Source of the DNA: an uncultured Bacteroidales bacterium
GTDB taxonomy: Bacteria > Bacteroidota > Bacteroidia > Bacteroidales > F082
Direction of reading: 5' to 3'
Length of the DNA: 64,000 bases
Assembly (NCBI GenBank): GCA_905234275.1
Contig: CAJOHD010000001.1
Location: 186,001-250,000, forward strand
Numbering within the stretch: position 1 is the stretch's first letter; the number at the start of each line of letters is the position of its first letter. The notes under the pieces were generated by a model that saw nothing but the letters and a program-made list of their open reading frames with translations, searched no databases and had not been told where the DNA came from. This document shows, one piece after another, positions 50,959-59,901 of the stretch. The position numbers and the translations under genes are program-made.

Positions 50959-52722
50959 ATGGAAGTCAGAAGAGTATTTGATCTGCTGGCGCATTACAAG
51001 GAAAAATTTCCCGACCAGAAGGTCGCATTAGCCGGCAAAGTAAACGGAAAATGGCGCGAATACAGCATTGACGAGTATATCGAGCTGACGAACATCATAA
51101 GCGGTGCTTTGATAGAACTCGGCGTTCAGCCGCAGGATAAGGTGGCTGTTATCAGCAACAACCGTCCAGAATGGAACATCCTCGACATGGCGATCACCCA
51201 GATTGGCGGCGTCATGGTGCCTATTTATCCGACAATCAGCGAAGGCGATTATAAGATAATCCTCAACAACTGCGAGGCTGGGATCTGTATCGTGGAAGGC
51301 ATCGCCGTGATGAACAAAATTGAGGCTATCTGGCCGGAGACGCCATCTCTCAAACAGCTGTTTACTTTCATCGACAGAGGAAAATACCAGTATTTCGACA
51401 ATCTTATCGAACTCGGTAAAGAGCATCCGCATACCGAGGAGATTGAGAAACGCAAGGCTGAAGTCGATGAGATGAGCTGTGCCACAATCATTTACACTTC
51501 TGGAACGACAGGCGTGCCGAAGGGTGTCATGCTCTCGCATCATAACCTGATGAACCAGTTCAAAAACTTCTGCCAGACACCGTCACCATGGTCGAAGCGG
51601 GCATTCAGCTTCCTGCCGGTGTGTCACGCCTACGAGCGCGCCCTCATCTACATGTATCATTATCTCGGAATGTCGATTTATTATGCCGAAAGCATAGCGA
51701 CGATAGCCGACAACATGAAAGAGGTGCATCCGACGATGATGTGCGCCGTGCCACGTGTTTTGGAGAAATTCTACGATAAGATCTACAGTTCAGGCAAGAA
51801 CATGAAAGGTCTTTCGAAGAGCATCTTCTACTGGTCGATGAAAATCACAGAAGATTACAAGATTGAGGGACGTTCATGGTTCTATAATCTGAAACTGAAA
51901 ATAGCTGACAAGCTGGTTTACAGCAAGATTCGTGAGAAACTTGGAGCCGAGAACTTCGATATCATTGTGTCAGGAGCCGCCTCTATCACAAAGAAAATCA
52001 GCGGATTCTTCTCAGCCATCAAGATGCCGGTGTTTGAAGGCTACGGTTTGACTGAGACATCGCCTGTCATCACTGTCAGTAATCGTGACAAATACGGTAG
52101 GGAAGTGGGCGCCGTTGGACAGCCGCTGCCAGGCGTGGAGGTGAAGATCGCCGACAATGGCGAGATCATCTGCCGCGGCCACAACGTGATGATGGGTTAT
52201 TACAAACAACCGGAACTTACAGCCGAAGTCATTGATAAAGACGGCTGGTTCCATACTGGTGACCTCGGAAAGTTCAACGAACACGGACTTTTGCAGATTA
52301 CTGGTCGTATGAAGAACCTGTTCAAGACATCATTAGGAAAATATGTCAATCCGGATGTTGTTGAAGGTAAGTTCAATACTTCAGGCTTTATTGAGCAGAT
52401 TGTGGTTCTCGGCGAAAATCAGAAATTCGCGGCAGCGCTCATCCGTCCAGACTTCGCATTCCTCAAAGATTGGTGCAATAATCATAACATTACTTTCACT
52501 ACCAATGAGGAAATGATTCAGAATGAAGAAGTTAAGAAACGTTACGATAGAGAAGTGAAAAAACTGAACGAAGGTCTCGGCGAGGTTGAAAAGGTGAAGA
52601 AATACCAGCTCATCGCCGACGAATGGACCATCGGTAACGGAATCCTGACGCCTACTTTGAAAGTGAAGAGAAAAGTGGTGATGGAACGCTATTGTGACAC
52701 GATTGACAAGCTGTTTGCCTAA
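50959..52722 (+). CDS. Long-chain acyl-CoA synthetase 2 (tandem paralogue)
   Basis: 587 residues, co-linear with the preceding protein over its whole length (VFDLLAHYKEKFPDQKVALAGK against VFDLLPHYKQCFPDQKVAFAAK), with YTSGTTGVPKGVM, EGYGLTETSP and GWFHTGDLG intact. The long near-identical stretches point to a fairly recent duplication, probably with different chain-length preference. Its stop is directly adjacent to the stop of the convergent chromate transporter gene. Confidence 0.9.
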   Translation: MEVRRVFDLLAHYKEKFPDQKVALAGKVNGKWREYSIDEYIELTNIISGALIELGVQPQDKVAVISNNRPEWNILDMAITQIGGVMVPIYPTISEGDYKIILNNCEAGICIVEGIAVMNKIEAIWPETPSLKQLFTFIDRGKYQYFDNLIELGKEHPHTEEIEKRKAEVDEMSCATIIYTSGTTGVPKGVMLSHHNLMNQFKNFCQTPSPWSKRAFSFLPVCHAYERALIYMYHYLGMSIYYAESIATIADNMKEVHPTMMCAVPRVLEKFYDKIYSSGKNMKGLSKSIFYWSMKITEDYKIEGRSWFYNLKLKIADKLVYSKIREKLGAENFDIIVSGAASITKKISGFFSAIKMPVFEGYGLTETSPVITVSNRDKYGREVGAVGQPLPGVEVKIADNGEIICRGHNVMMGYYKQPELTAEVIDKDGWFHTGDLGKFNEHGLLQITGRMKNLFKTSLGKYVNPDVVEGKFNTSGFIEQIVVLGENQKFAAALIRPDFAFLKDWCNNHNITFTTNEEMIQNEEVKKRYDREVKKLNEGLGEVEKVKKYQLIADEWTIGNGILTPTLKVKRKVVMERYCDTIDKLFA

Positions 52723-53262
52723 TCAGTAAACGAAATATCCCACAAGACCCGATGCTAAAATCAATAGTATCGGGTTTATTTTTGCAAAGAAAACAGCAAT
52801 GAATGATACGATGCAGATTATCACGCTGATGTTGTTCTGATGAAGTCCGAAATCTGTGAAGTTGTTGGCGTTCATCATCTGGAGTGCTGCCACGAATATA
52901 AGTCCTGCAATGACTGGTTTCATTGATGAAAGCGTGGTTTTTATGATGTAATTCTCTTTGTTTTTAAATAAGAATTTCAGGACAATCATAAACAGTATCA
53001 ACGCTGGTAGGACAAGCGAAAATGAAGCAAGGAGGGAACCCCAGAATCCGCCTACGGTGTAGCCTGTGAACGTCGCGATGTTGATGGAGAACGGTCCCGG
53101 CGTCATCTGCGAAAGCGCCACCATGTCGGTGAACTCCTCGAGCGACATCCATTGGTAATGATCTACAATCTCAAATTGAATCATCGAGAGCATGGCATAT
53201 CCGCCGCCGAAACCGAAGATTCCAATCTTTAAATAAGCCCAAAACAGTTGCAGATATATCAT
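52723..53262 (-). CDS. Chromate-transporter-family half protein (second half)
   Basis: 179 residues, about five hydrophobic segments. N-terminal FGFGGGYAMLSMIQ and SQMTPGPFSINIATFTGY are the CHR family signature. Short CHR proteins work as pairs of half-size subunits; this one overlaps its partner by four bases. Chromate export is the family name; in anaerobes the real substrate may be another anion such as sulfate. Confidence 0.87.
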   Translation of the reverse strand: MIYLQLFWAYLKIGIFGFGGGYAMLSMIQFEIVDHYQWMSLEEFTDMVALSQMTPGPFSINIATFTGYTVGGFWGSLLASFSLVLPALILFMIVLKFLFKNKENYIIKTTLSSMKPVIAGLIFVAALQMMNANNFTDFGLHQNNISVIICIVSFIAVFFAKINPILLILASGLVGYFVY

Positions 53263-53816
53263 GATTTAGACTTATTTAAACGGTTTTGTGAATAAAAAGC
53301 GAATGCTACGCTGCCGATTATGGTGGCGATGATGATATAGACTGGCGAGACGCGGAAAAAGTAGATTAGGCAGACGGTTGCGATAGGGAAGATGGCGGTT
53401 TTCCAGTTCACTTTGGCGTTGATGAGCATCTTGATGGCTGGCGAGAGGATGAGCGCCACCACGCATGGACGGATGCCGCGGAAGATACGTTCTACGACAG
53501 GATTATCTTGATAATCAACGAATAATATCGCGATGAGCAGTATTATTACTATTGAAGGGATGATTGCACCGAGGCAGGCGGCGATGGCGCCACGGATGCC
53601 TTTGATTTTATAGCCTGTATAAAGTGCAGTGTTGACGGCGAAAACGCCAGGAAGCATCTGCACTATCGTTATCATGTCCCAAAATTCATCTTTCCCAATC
53701 CAGTGGCGTTTGTCGACGACGGCTTTCTCCACCATGTCGAGCATAGCATAGCCGCCACCGAGGGTGAACGCCCCGATATTGAAAAACGTGAGGAAAAGCT
53801 GGAACACTGTTTTCAT
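53259..53816 (-). CDS. Chromate-transporter-family half protein (first half)
   Basis: 185 residues. The CHR signature is present as FTLGGGYAMLDMVEKAVV and VQMLPGVFAVNTALYTGYKI. It forms the expected heterodimer with the 179-residue protein. Overlaps the GH92 stop by four bases, so all three genes may share a transcript. Confidence 0.87.
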   Translation of the reverse strand: MKTVFQLFLTFFNIGAFTLGGGYAMLDMVEKAVVDKRHWIGKDEFWDMITIVQMLPGVFAVNTALYTGYKIKGIRGAIAACLGAIIPSIVIILLIAILFVDYQDNPVVERIFRGIRPCVVALILSPAIKMLINAKVNWKTAIFPIATVCLIYFFRVSPVYIIIATIIGSVAFAFYSQNRLNKSKS

Positions 53817-56095
53817 TTTGTCATTTCAAATTCTAAAATGCCACCTTGCATAAGCTCACTATGCGTGATATAACGGTTGGTGATTTCCTTGCCGTTTAAT
53901 GTGATTTTATTAATATATCTGTTTTCGTCGCTGACATTTGGAGCCTTGATTTCCAATGTCTTGCCGTTACCGAGGCGAACTTTCATGTATGGAAGATATG
54001 GTGCACCGAACATGTATTGGTCGCTGCCAGGGCAGACAGGGTAGAAGCCCATGGCGCTGAAGATGTACCACGCCGACATCTGTCCGCAGTCGTCGTTGCC
54101 ACACAGACCGTCGATGTTGTTTTTGTACATGCGGTTCATGATTTCGCGCACCCAATATTGAGTTTTGTAAGGCTGCGATGTCCAGTTGTACAAGTATGCG
54201 ATGTGGTGGCTCGGCTCGTTACCGTGAACATAGTTGCCCATGAGACCTTCCTCGGTCACGTCTTCGGTGTTTTCGAAGAACTCGGGTGGCAGTTTCATCA
54301 CAAAGATGGAGTCGAGGTTGGCGATGAACTTTTCTTCGCCGCCCATGGCTTCGATAAGACCTTCCACGTCGTGCGGAACATAGAATGAGTAGTTCCATGC
54401 ATTACCTTCTATAAAGCCTTCATCATCGGTGTTGAGCAGACTAAATGGCTGTTTCCAAGTGCCGTCGCTGTAACGTGGACGTGCGAAACCGATACTGGTA
54501 TCGAAAGTATTACGCCAGTTTTGAGAGCGTTTCTTATAGATTTCGGCAAGTTGAGAGTCGCCGAGTTTTAATGCAGTTTGATAAATAGTCCAGTCGTCGT
54601 AGGCATATTCGAGGGTGAGTGAAGCGCTGCTGCCGTTATGATCATAAGGGACATAGCCAAGGCTGATATATTCGGGAATATCAGTGTAATAAGGTAAAGT
54701 GGCGCTGCTGTTCATCGCCTCGAGAATCTCGTGAGTTGGTTTCACTGTGCCTTTTGCGACAGCGTCGGCAAGCACTGAGACGGCGTGATAGCCAATCATG
54801 CACCAGTTCTCGTTGCCCATGTGTGACCACACTGGAAGCGCGTGGTGCACGCTTTGCTCGTAATGTTTCAGCATCGACTGCACGAAGTCGGCATTGCGCT
54901 GTGGTTGCAGCACGTTCATCAGCGGATGGAAGGCGCGATAGGTGTCCCAAAGCGAGAATACGGTGTAGTTGGTGAAGCCGTCGGCATGGTGGATGTTGTG
55001 GTCGAGACCGCGATAGCTGCCGTCGACGTCCATGTAAACCGAAGGATTTATCATTGTGTGATACAACGAGGTGTAAAGCATAGCCTTTTGATCCTCAGTG
55101 CCTTGTGCCTCGATGACTGACAATTCTTTATTCCATTTTTGCTGTGTTTCTGCTAAAAGTTGGTCGAAATTTTTGCCGTCGGTTTCTGCATGGAGATTTT
55201 TCAAAGCACCGTCAGTGCTGACTGCAGAAAGAGCCACTTTCAGCTCTAAAACCTCAGGATTTTCGAAGGTGAAATAAGCCACGAGCTTGCGTCCAGTCAT
55301 TTCCGGAAAGTTGTGATACTGATAGAACTTGCCCCAGCCGCCACCGTAAGGAATCGGAGCCTTCTCCACATAGCCGTAATCTTTGATTTTCTGGTTGAAA
55401 GAAATCGCAAAAAACGTGTAATTCGTTCTCGCCCAGCCATTTGTGATGCGATATCCGGTTATGAGCGTGTCGTTTTCTACTCGAATATTTGCGAAAAGCA
55501 CCTTGCCGTCGTAGTTGTATATTCCATGAATCAAATCGAGAATGATATTGCCATCAGTATTTTCCGGGAATGTATATCTATGAATACCAACGCGTTCCGT
55601 TGCAGTTAGTTGTGCTTTGATGTCATAATCTGAAAGCACTACTTCATAAAAACCGGGTTTTGCAATCTCTGAGTCGTGTGAAAAACGTGAACGATATCCG
55701 CAATCAGGATTGGTTTGAGTACCAGGATTGAACTGAACTTTGCCAGTCGTTGGCATTATCAAGATATCGCCCAAATCGGAATGCCCCGTTCCGCTGAAAT
55801 GAGTGTGGCTGAAACCAACGATGGTGCTGTCTTTGTGCTGATAGCCGGCACAATACTCATAAACGCGCGGCTGATAATGACCGTCTTTTACAACAGGGAT
55901 TGTATCTGTATCAGGGCTGAGCTGCACAATTCCGTAAGGCGCACAAGCTCCAGGGAAAGTATGTCCCATGCCGTTTGTCCCGATAATCGGATTGACGTAA
56001 TCGATATAATTTACAGCGGTTCCCGAAGAATCATTTCTCTTGGAAGTACAAGAAAACAATAGAATTGCTGCAATGAAGTACAGTATTCGTCTCAT
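53813..56095 (-). CDS. GH92 alpha-mannosidase, lipoprotein
   Basis: 760 residues from the chosen start MRRILYF (56095), which gives a signal ending in LLFSCTS, a lipobox; an upstream ATG (56131) would add 12 unlikely residues. GH92 motifs: DYVNPIIGTNGMGHTFPGA at the start of the mature protein and GNDDCGQMSAWYIFSAMGFYPV near 665-686, which contains the Ca-linked catalytic region. These exo-mannosidases remove alpha-linked mannose from host or yeast glycans, generally in the periplasm or on the surface. It is not next to a SusC/SusD pair. Confidence 0.92.
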   Translation of the reverse strand: MRRILYFIAAILLFSCTSKRNDSSGTAVNYIDYVNPIIGTNGMGHTFPGACAPYGIVQLSPDTDTIPVVKDGHYQPRVYEYCAGYQHKDSTIVGFSHTHFSGTGHSDLGDILIMPTTGKVQFNPGTQTNPDCGYRSRFSHDSEIAKPGFYEVVLSDYDIKAQLTATERVGIHRYTFPENTDGNIILDLIHGIYNYDGKVLFANIRVENDTLITGYRITNGWARTNYTFFAISFNQKIKDYGYVEKAPIPYGGGWGKFYQYHNFPEMTGRKLVAYFTFENPEVLELKVALSAVSTDGALKNLHAETDGKNFDQLLAETQQKWNKELSVIEAQGTEDQKAMLYTSLYHTMINPSVYMDVDGSYRGLDHNIHHADGFTNYTVFSLWDTYRAFHPLMNVLQPQRNADFVQSMLKHYEQSVHHALPVWSHMGNENWCMIGYHAVSVLADAVAKGTVKPTHEILEAMNSSATLPYYTDIPEYISLGYVPYDHNGSSASLTLEYAYDDWTIYQTALKLGDSQLAEIYKKRSQNWRNTFDTSIGFARPRYSDGTWKQPFSLLNTDDEGFIEGNAWNYSFYVPHDVEGLIEAMGGEEKFIANLDSIFVMKLPPEFFENTEDVTEEGLMGNYVHGNEPSHHIAYLYNWTSQPYKTQYWVREIMNRMYKNNIDGLCGNDDCGQMSAWYIFSAMGFYPVCPGSDQYMFGAPYLPYMKVRLGNGKTLEIKAPNVSDENRYINKITLNGKEITNRYITHSELMQGGILEFEMTK

Positions 56096-56105
56096 TTCAA
56101 TAATT

Positions 56106-56139
56106 TTTGGCAAAAATAATAAAAAATCCACTATCTTTG
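56106..56139 (+). promoter_or_regulatory. Promoter of the ABC-F gene
   Basis: TTTG (56106-56109), 22 bases, TATCTTTG (56132-56139). The ATG at 56144 follows so closely that the message is probably leaderless. Confidence 0.55.
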
Positions 56140-56143
56140 CAAT

Positions 56144-58000
56144 ATGAATTATTTGTCAGTCGATAACATTTCAAAGGCGTTCAGTGATAAGCTGCTGTTC
56201 GAGAACATCTCCTTCGGCATCGAGAAGGGGGAGAAGACCGCTTTGATTGCCGCCAACGGTACTGGAAAAAGCACCATGATGCGAATCCTTGTCGGAAAAG
56301 AGGAAGCCGACAGCGGAAAGGTGACGTTTAATGAAAATGTGCGTGTCGGTTATCTTGAGCAGTTGCCGCAATTCGACCCGAATCTTACCATAGAAGATGT
56401 TATTGCGACAGGTCACACTGACGTGATGCGAGTCATCAAACGTTATGAGGAAGCACTTGTAAATCAAGTGGATTTGGATAAGGCGACAGCGGCGATGGAC
56501 GCGATGCAGGCTTGGTCGTATGAACTTAGACTGAAACAGCTGCTTTCGACATTCGAAATCAATGACTTATCGCAGAAAATTGGAACGTTGTCTGGTGGAC
56601 AGGTGAAACGACTGGCATTGGCTTTGGTTTTGTTGGACGACCCCGACATGCTTTTTCTCGACGAGCCGACCAACCACCTCGACATGCAGATGGTGGAGTG
56701 GCTTGAGAACTACCTCACGCAGTCGAATGTGACGCTGTTTATGGTGACGCACGACCGCTATTTCCTCGACCGCGTGTGCAACAAGATTCTCGAGATGTAT
56801 CACGGCACGATTTATACCCATAACGGCAATTTTGATTATTATGTGAAGAAAAGCCGTGAGCGTGAGGAAAACAAACGCATCGCTGCGGAGAAGGCCGGAC
56901 AGCTGATGAAACACGAACTCGAATGGATACGCAGCACTCCGCAGGCACGAACAGGCAAGGCGAAAGCAAGAATTGACGCTTTCTACGACCTGAAAGAGAA
57001 AGCGAAGATGATTCGTGACAACACAGAGATTCAGTTTGGACTCGACATGCAACGTCTTGGCGGCAAGATTCTCGAGATGAAAGGCGTCACCAAGAAATGG
57101 GATGACTTGTATCTGCTCAAAGACTTCGATTATATCTTCAAAAAAGGCGAACGCATCGGCATCGTCGGCAAGAACGGCGTCGGTAAATCCACCTTCTTAA
57201 ATATGATAACCGGCCACGAGGCGCCTGATTCGGGCACTATCGTTACCGGCGAGACCGTCGTGTACGGCTATTACACCCAAGGCGGCATCAAATTCGATGA
57301 AAACAAGACCGTCCTCGACACCATCCGCGACATTGCCGAGGTGGTTTATTACGGCAAGGACATGGTTTACACCGCCGACAAGCTGCTGGCGCATTTCATG
57401 TTTCCGTATTCGATGCACCGCCAGCCGGTTGCGTTGCTGAGCGGCGGTGAGAAACGCAGGCTTTATCTGCTCACGATTCTCATCAAAAACCCGAACTTCC
57501 TGATTCTTGACGAGCCAACTAACGACTTGGATATCTTGACGTTACAGAAACTCGAGGACTTCCTGCAAGGTTACAAAGGCTGCCTGATTGTGGTCTCTCA
57601 CGACCGTTATTTCCTTGACCAGACTGTTGACCAGCTCTTCGTTTTCGAAGGCGACGGTGCGGTGAAAGGCTTCATGGGCAACTATTCGCAGTATCACGAC
57701 TGGCTTGACGAGAAAAACAAGGAGCTTCATAAAGCGCAAGTCGCGGAACGTGTCGACACTCGTGAAAACCGTCCGAAAGCTACCGAACGCAACAAAAAAC
57801 GCTCATTCAAAGAGCAAAGAGAATACGAACAGCTCGCCATCGACATCGAAAATCTTGAAAAAGAAAAGAAAGAACTGACATCACAGCTCGAAAATCAGAC
57901 TGATTATCAAGAAATTGACCAAATTGGAAAGCGCTTGACTGAAATCAACGATTTGCTTGACGAGAAAGAGATACGGTGGCTGGAACTGGATGAGATATGA
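56144..58000 (+). CDS. ABC-F ATPase (Uup-like)
   Basis: 618 residues, two ABC domains without membrane segments. Domain 1: Walker A AANGTGKS near 35-42, signature LSGGQ, Walker B FLDEPTNHLD. Domain 2: GKNGVGKS, LSGGEKRR, ILDEPTNDLD. The linker (HELEWIRSTPQARTGKAKARIDAFYDLKEKA) and a C-terminal coiled coil (after about 560) match the Uup branch rather than EttA. It acts on stalled ribosomes or on DNA transposition control in relatives. Divergent from the GH92 gene. Confidence 0.88.
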   Translation: MNYLSVDNISKAFSDKLLFENISFGIEKGEKTALIAANGTGKSTMMRILVGKEEADSGKVTFNENVRVGYLEQLPQFDPNLTIEDVIATGHTDVMRVIKRYEEALVNQVDLDKATAAMDAMQAWSYELRLKQLLSTFEINDLSQKIGTLSGGQVKRLALALVLLDDPDMLFLDEPTNHLDMQMVEWLENYLTQSNVTLFMVTHDRYFLDRVCNKILEMYHGTIYTHNGNFDYYVKKSREREENKRIAAEKAGQLMKHELEWIRSTPQARTGKAKARIDAFYDLKEKAKMIRDNTEIQFGLDMQRLGGKILEMKGVTKKWDDLYLLKDFDYIFKKGERIGIVGKNGVGKSTFLNMITGHEAPDSGTIVTGETVVYGYYTQGGIKFDENKTVLDTIRDIAEVVYYGKDMVYTADKLLAHFMFPYSMHRQPVALLSGGEKRRLYLLTILIKNPNFLILDEPTNDLDILTLQKLEDFLQGYKGCLIVVSHDRYFLDQTVDQLFVFEGDGAVKGFMGNYSQYHDWLDEKNKELHKAQVAERVDTRENRPKATERNKKRSFKEQREYEQLAIDIENLEKEKKELTSQLENQTDYQEIDQIGKRLTEINDLLDEKEIRWLELDEI

Positions 58001-58002
58001 TC

Positions 58003-58090
58003 GTCATTTCGACTGAAGCGAAGCGTAATGGAGAAATCTCATTCAATCAGAGGAGATTTCTCGACTACACTTCGTTCCGCTCGAAATGAC
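58003..58090. repeat. GTCATTTCGA hairpin repeat, copy 3
   Basis: Begins GTCATTTCGACTGAAGCG and ends CGCTCGAAATGAC, with inner arms GGAGAAATCTC and GAGATTTCTC. It lies between the ABC-F and acid phosphatase genes and is the reason the open frame can be traced to 58028. Confidence 0.88.
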
Positions 58091-58123
58091 AGTTGTGTTA
58101 GGCGACCTAAAAAAAGAAAAAAT

Positions 58124-58858
58124 ATGAAAACAAAAAGCAAATTTTTAAGCGTGTTGTTGTTGGCAACATTGTTGCTGACTGGAATTATTGTAAAGGCACA
58201 GAATGCCGACGATTTGTATCTTAATGACAAGGAAGTTCCAAACGCCGTTTATTGGCTTCCTGCGCCGCCAGTTCCAGGTTCGTCGCAGTTTATGTACGAC
58301 ATCTCGCAGTATTACTGGGGAAAAGAGCAGCGACAGGATACCTTGCGCGCTCAAAAAGCCATCCGAGAGGCGGCTTATGAGATTGTCGATATGGTGCCTT
58401 TGTTCAGTGAAGCTTTCGGTTTTGAGATATCTGAGGAGAAAACACCGGCCATTTATAAAGTTGTATATCGCGGTGTGGAGACGATAAGGCTGAGCGCCAC
58501 AGAGCCTAAGGCGACATATATGCGCACTCGCCCTTATGTTTATTTCAACGAGCCGACCTTGGTGCCGCAAGATGAAGAGGAGTTGCGTACCAATGGCTCA
58601 TACCCATCAGGGCATACTATAAAGGCATGGGGCATGGCATTGGTGCTTTGTGAAATCAACCCTGATGCTCAGGATGCGCTCTACAAACTCGGATATGAGT
58701 GGGGGCAGAGCCGCGTCATCGTCGGTTTCCACTGGCAGAGCGATGTCGATGCCTCGCGTTTGCTCGCAGCAGCATGTTACGCCCGCCTGCACACAAACAA
58801 GGCTTTCCTTGACGATATGAAAGCTGCTCAAAAGGAATTTAAAAAATTGAAAAAATAA
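58124..58858 (+). CDS. Class A acid phosphatase (PAP2 superfamily), secreted
   Basis: 244 residues from ATG 58124, chosen because it starts a clean signal peptide (MKTKSKFLSVLLLATLLLTG, VKAQ); a longer frame from 58028 runs through a repeat. Motifs of the vanadium-haloperoxidase-like phosphatases: KATYMRTRPYV, YPSGHT and SRVIVGFHWQSDVDASR in order. It removes phosphate from many organic phosphates in the periplasm (PhoN-like). Seven bases before the next gene. Confidence 0.9.
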   Translation: MKTKSKFLSVLLLATLLLTGIIVKAQNADDLYLNDKEVPNAVYWLPAPPVPGSSQFMYDISQYYWGKEQRQDTLRAQKAIREAAYEIVDMVPLFSEAFGFEISEEKTPAIYKVVYRGVETIRLSATEPKATYMRTRPYVYFNEPTLVPQDEEELRTNGSYPSGHTIKAWGMALVLCEINPDAQDALYKLGYEWGQSRVIVGFHWQSDVDASRLLAAACYARLHTNKAFLDDMKAAQKEFKKLKK

Positions 58859-58864
58859 CTCATA

Positions 58865-59278
58865 ATGGAAGAACTTCAAAAATTTTTACAAACCGTAAAC
58901 ACTAACGGAATCTTATGGCTCCTTGAAGCTAAACCAGGTCTTTTTGCCATGCTTGAAGACGGCGGCGGAAACTCCTATATCCCAGTGTGGGCAAGCGAAG
59001 CCGAAGCCAAGGCCAACATCGGCGACGACTGGGAATCATACAACGTCACAACCATGGACATCGCTGAGTTCATCACCTGGACTCGCGAACTTGACGGCGA
59101 CGACATAGGAATAGCAGTCTCCACAGGCGATGAAGGTAAAATCCTCCCAATCCCTTCAAAAATCATGCGTCAGATGCTTGGCGGACAGGACAAATCCGAC
59201 CGCGAGCTGGTAGGCGAGGAGTTCTACGACGAAGACTGGGCCGAGCCGATGCCAGAGGATTTTGAAGATGAGGAATAA
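58865..59278 (+). CDS. DUF2750-like cytosolic protein
   Basis: 137 residues, very acidic. The pattern WLLEAKPGLFAMLEDGGG, IPVWASEAEAKANIGDDW and DIAEFITWTRELDGDDIGIAVS matches DUF2750-type small proteins of unknown function. The acidic tail (DEDWAEPMPEDFEDEE) is striking. Followed six bases after its stop by a perfect REP palindrome. Confidence 0.7.
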   Translation: MEELQKFLQTVNTNGILWLLEAKPGLFAMLEDGGGNSYIPVWASEAEAKANIGDDWESYNVTTMDIAEFITWTRELDGDDIGIAVSTGDEGKILPIPSKIMRQMLGGQDKSDRELVGEEFYDEDWAEPMPEDFEDEE

Positions 59279-59283
59279 AACAC

Positions 59284-59311
59284 GTAGAGACGCACGGCCG
59301 TGCGTCTCTAC
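59284..59311. repeat. 28-bp perfect REP palindrome, distant copy
   Basis: Same GTAGAGACGCACGG palindrome as at 40206 and 40951, 18 kb away from the transposase, between convergent genes; it could serve as a bidirectional hairpin terminator. Confidence 0.92.
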
Positions 59312-59339
59312 GTCGTTTTTAATTGAGAACCAGCGTTAA

Positions 59340-59882
59340 TTACGCCTTTTTCACATTATCCTTACCAACCTTAACGGCTTCCATGTTCAACGGAATCAGC
59401 TTGTGAGCACGCTCTGGCAAGCTGTGGCGAAGACCCTCTTCAACGTTCTTGTCGTCGATGATTGGACGAAGCTTCAAGAATGCGCCGAGGATAATCATGT
59501 TGAACACTTTGCTGTTACCCATGTCTGATGCCAGCTGTGCACCTTCGATGGTGTAGATGTTGATGTCCTTACGGGTAGGCTTCTTTGTGATGCCGTTTGG
59601 ATCATAGAGAAGATATCCGCCAGGTTTTACTTTCGATTCGAACTTGTCGAGTGACTGCTGGTTCAAAATCACTGCTGTGTCGAATGCGTTGATGATAGGA
59701 GAGCACACGCGTTCATCGCTGACGATGACAGTCACGTTGGCGGTACCACCACGCATCTCAGGACCGTATGATGGCATCCAGCTCACTTCTTTGCCTTCCA
59801 TGATGCCGCTATATGCAAGGATCTTACCCATTGATAAGACGCCCTGTCCGCCGAATCCGGCAATAATAATTTCTTCTGTCAT
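59340..59882 (-). CDS. 2-oxoacid:ferredoxin oxidoreductase, gamma subunit
   Basis: 180 residues from ATG 59882 (MTEEIIIAGFGGQG); a longer frame to 60029 would overlap the beta gene. GFGGQGVLSMGKILA at the start and SYGPEMRGGTANV are typical of the gamma domain. With the alpha, beta and ferredoxin subunits it forms a KorABCD/Vor-type enzyme that turns 2-oxoacids into acyl-CoA with reduced ferredoxin, or the reverse. Last gene of the operon. Confidence 0.9.
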   Translation of the reverse strand: MTEEIIIAGFGGQGVLSMGKILAYSGIMEGKEVSWMPSYGPEMRGGTANVTVIVSDERVCSPIINAFDTAVILNQQSLDKFESKVKPGGYLLYDPNGITKKPTRKDINIYTIEGAQLASDMGNSKVFNMIILGAFLKLRPIIDDKNVEEGLRHSLPERAHKLIPLNMEAVKVGKDNVKKA

Positions 59883-59901
59883 TGCTTTAATTTTTTTTAA
59901 A

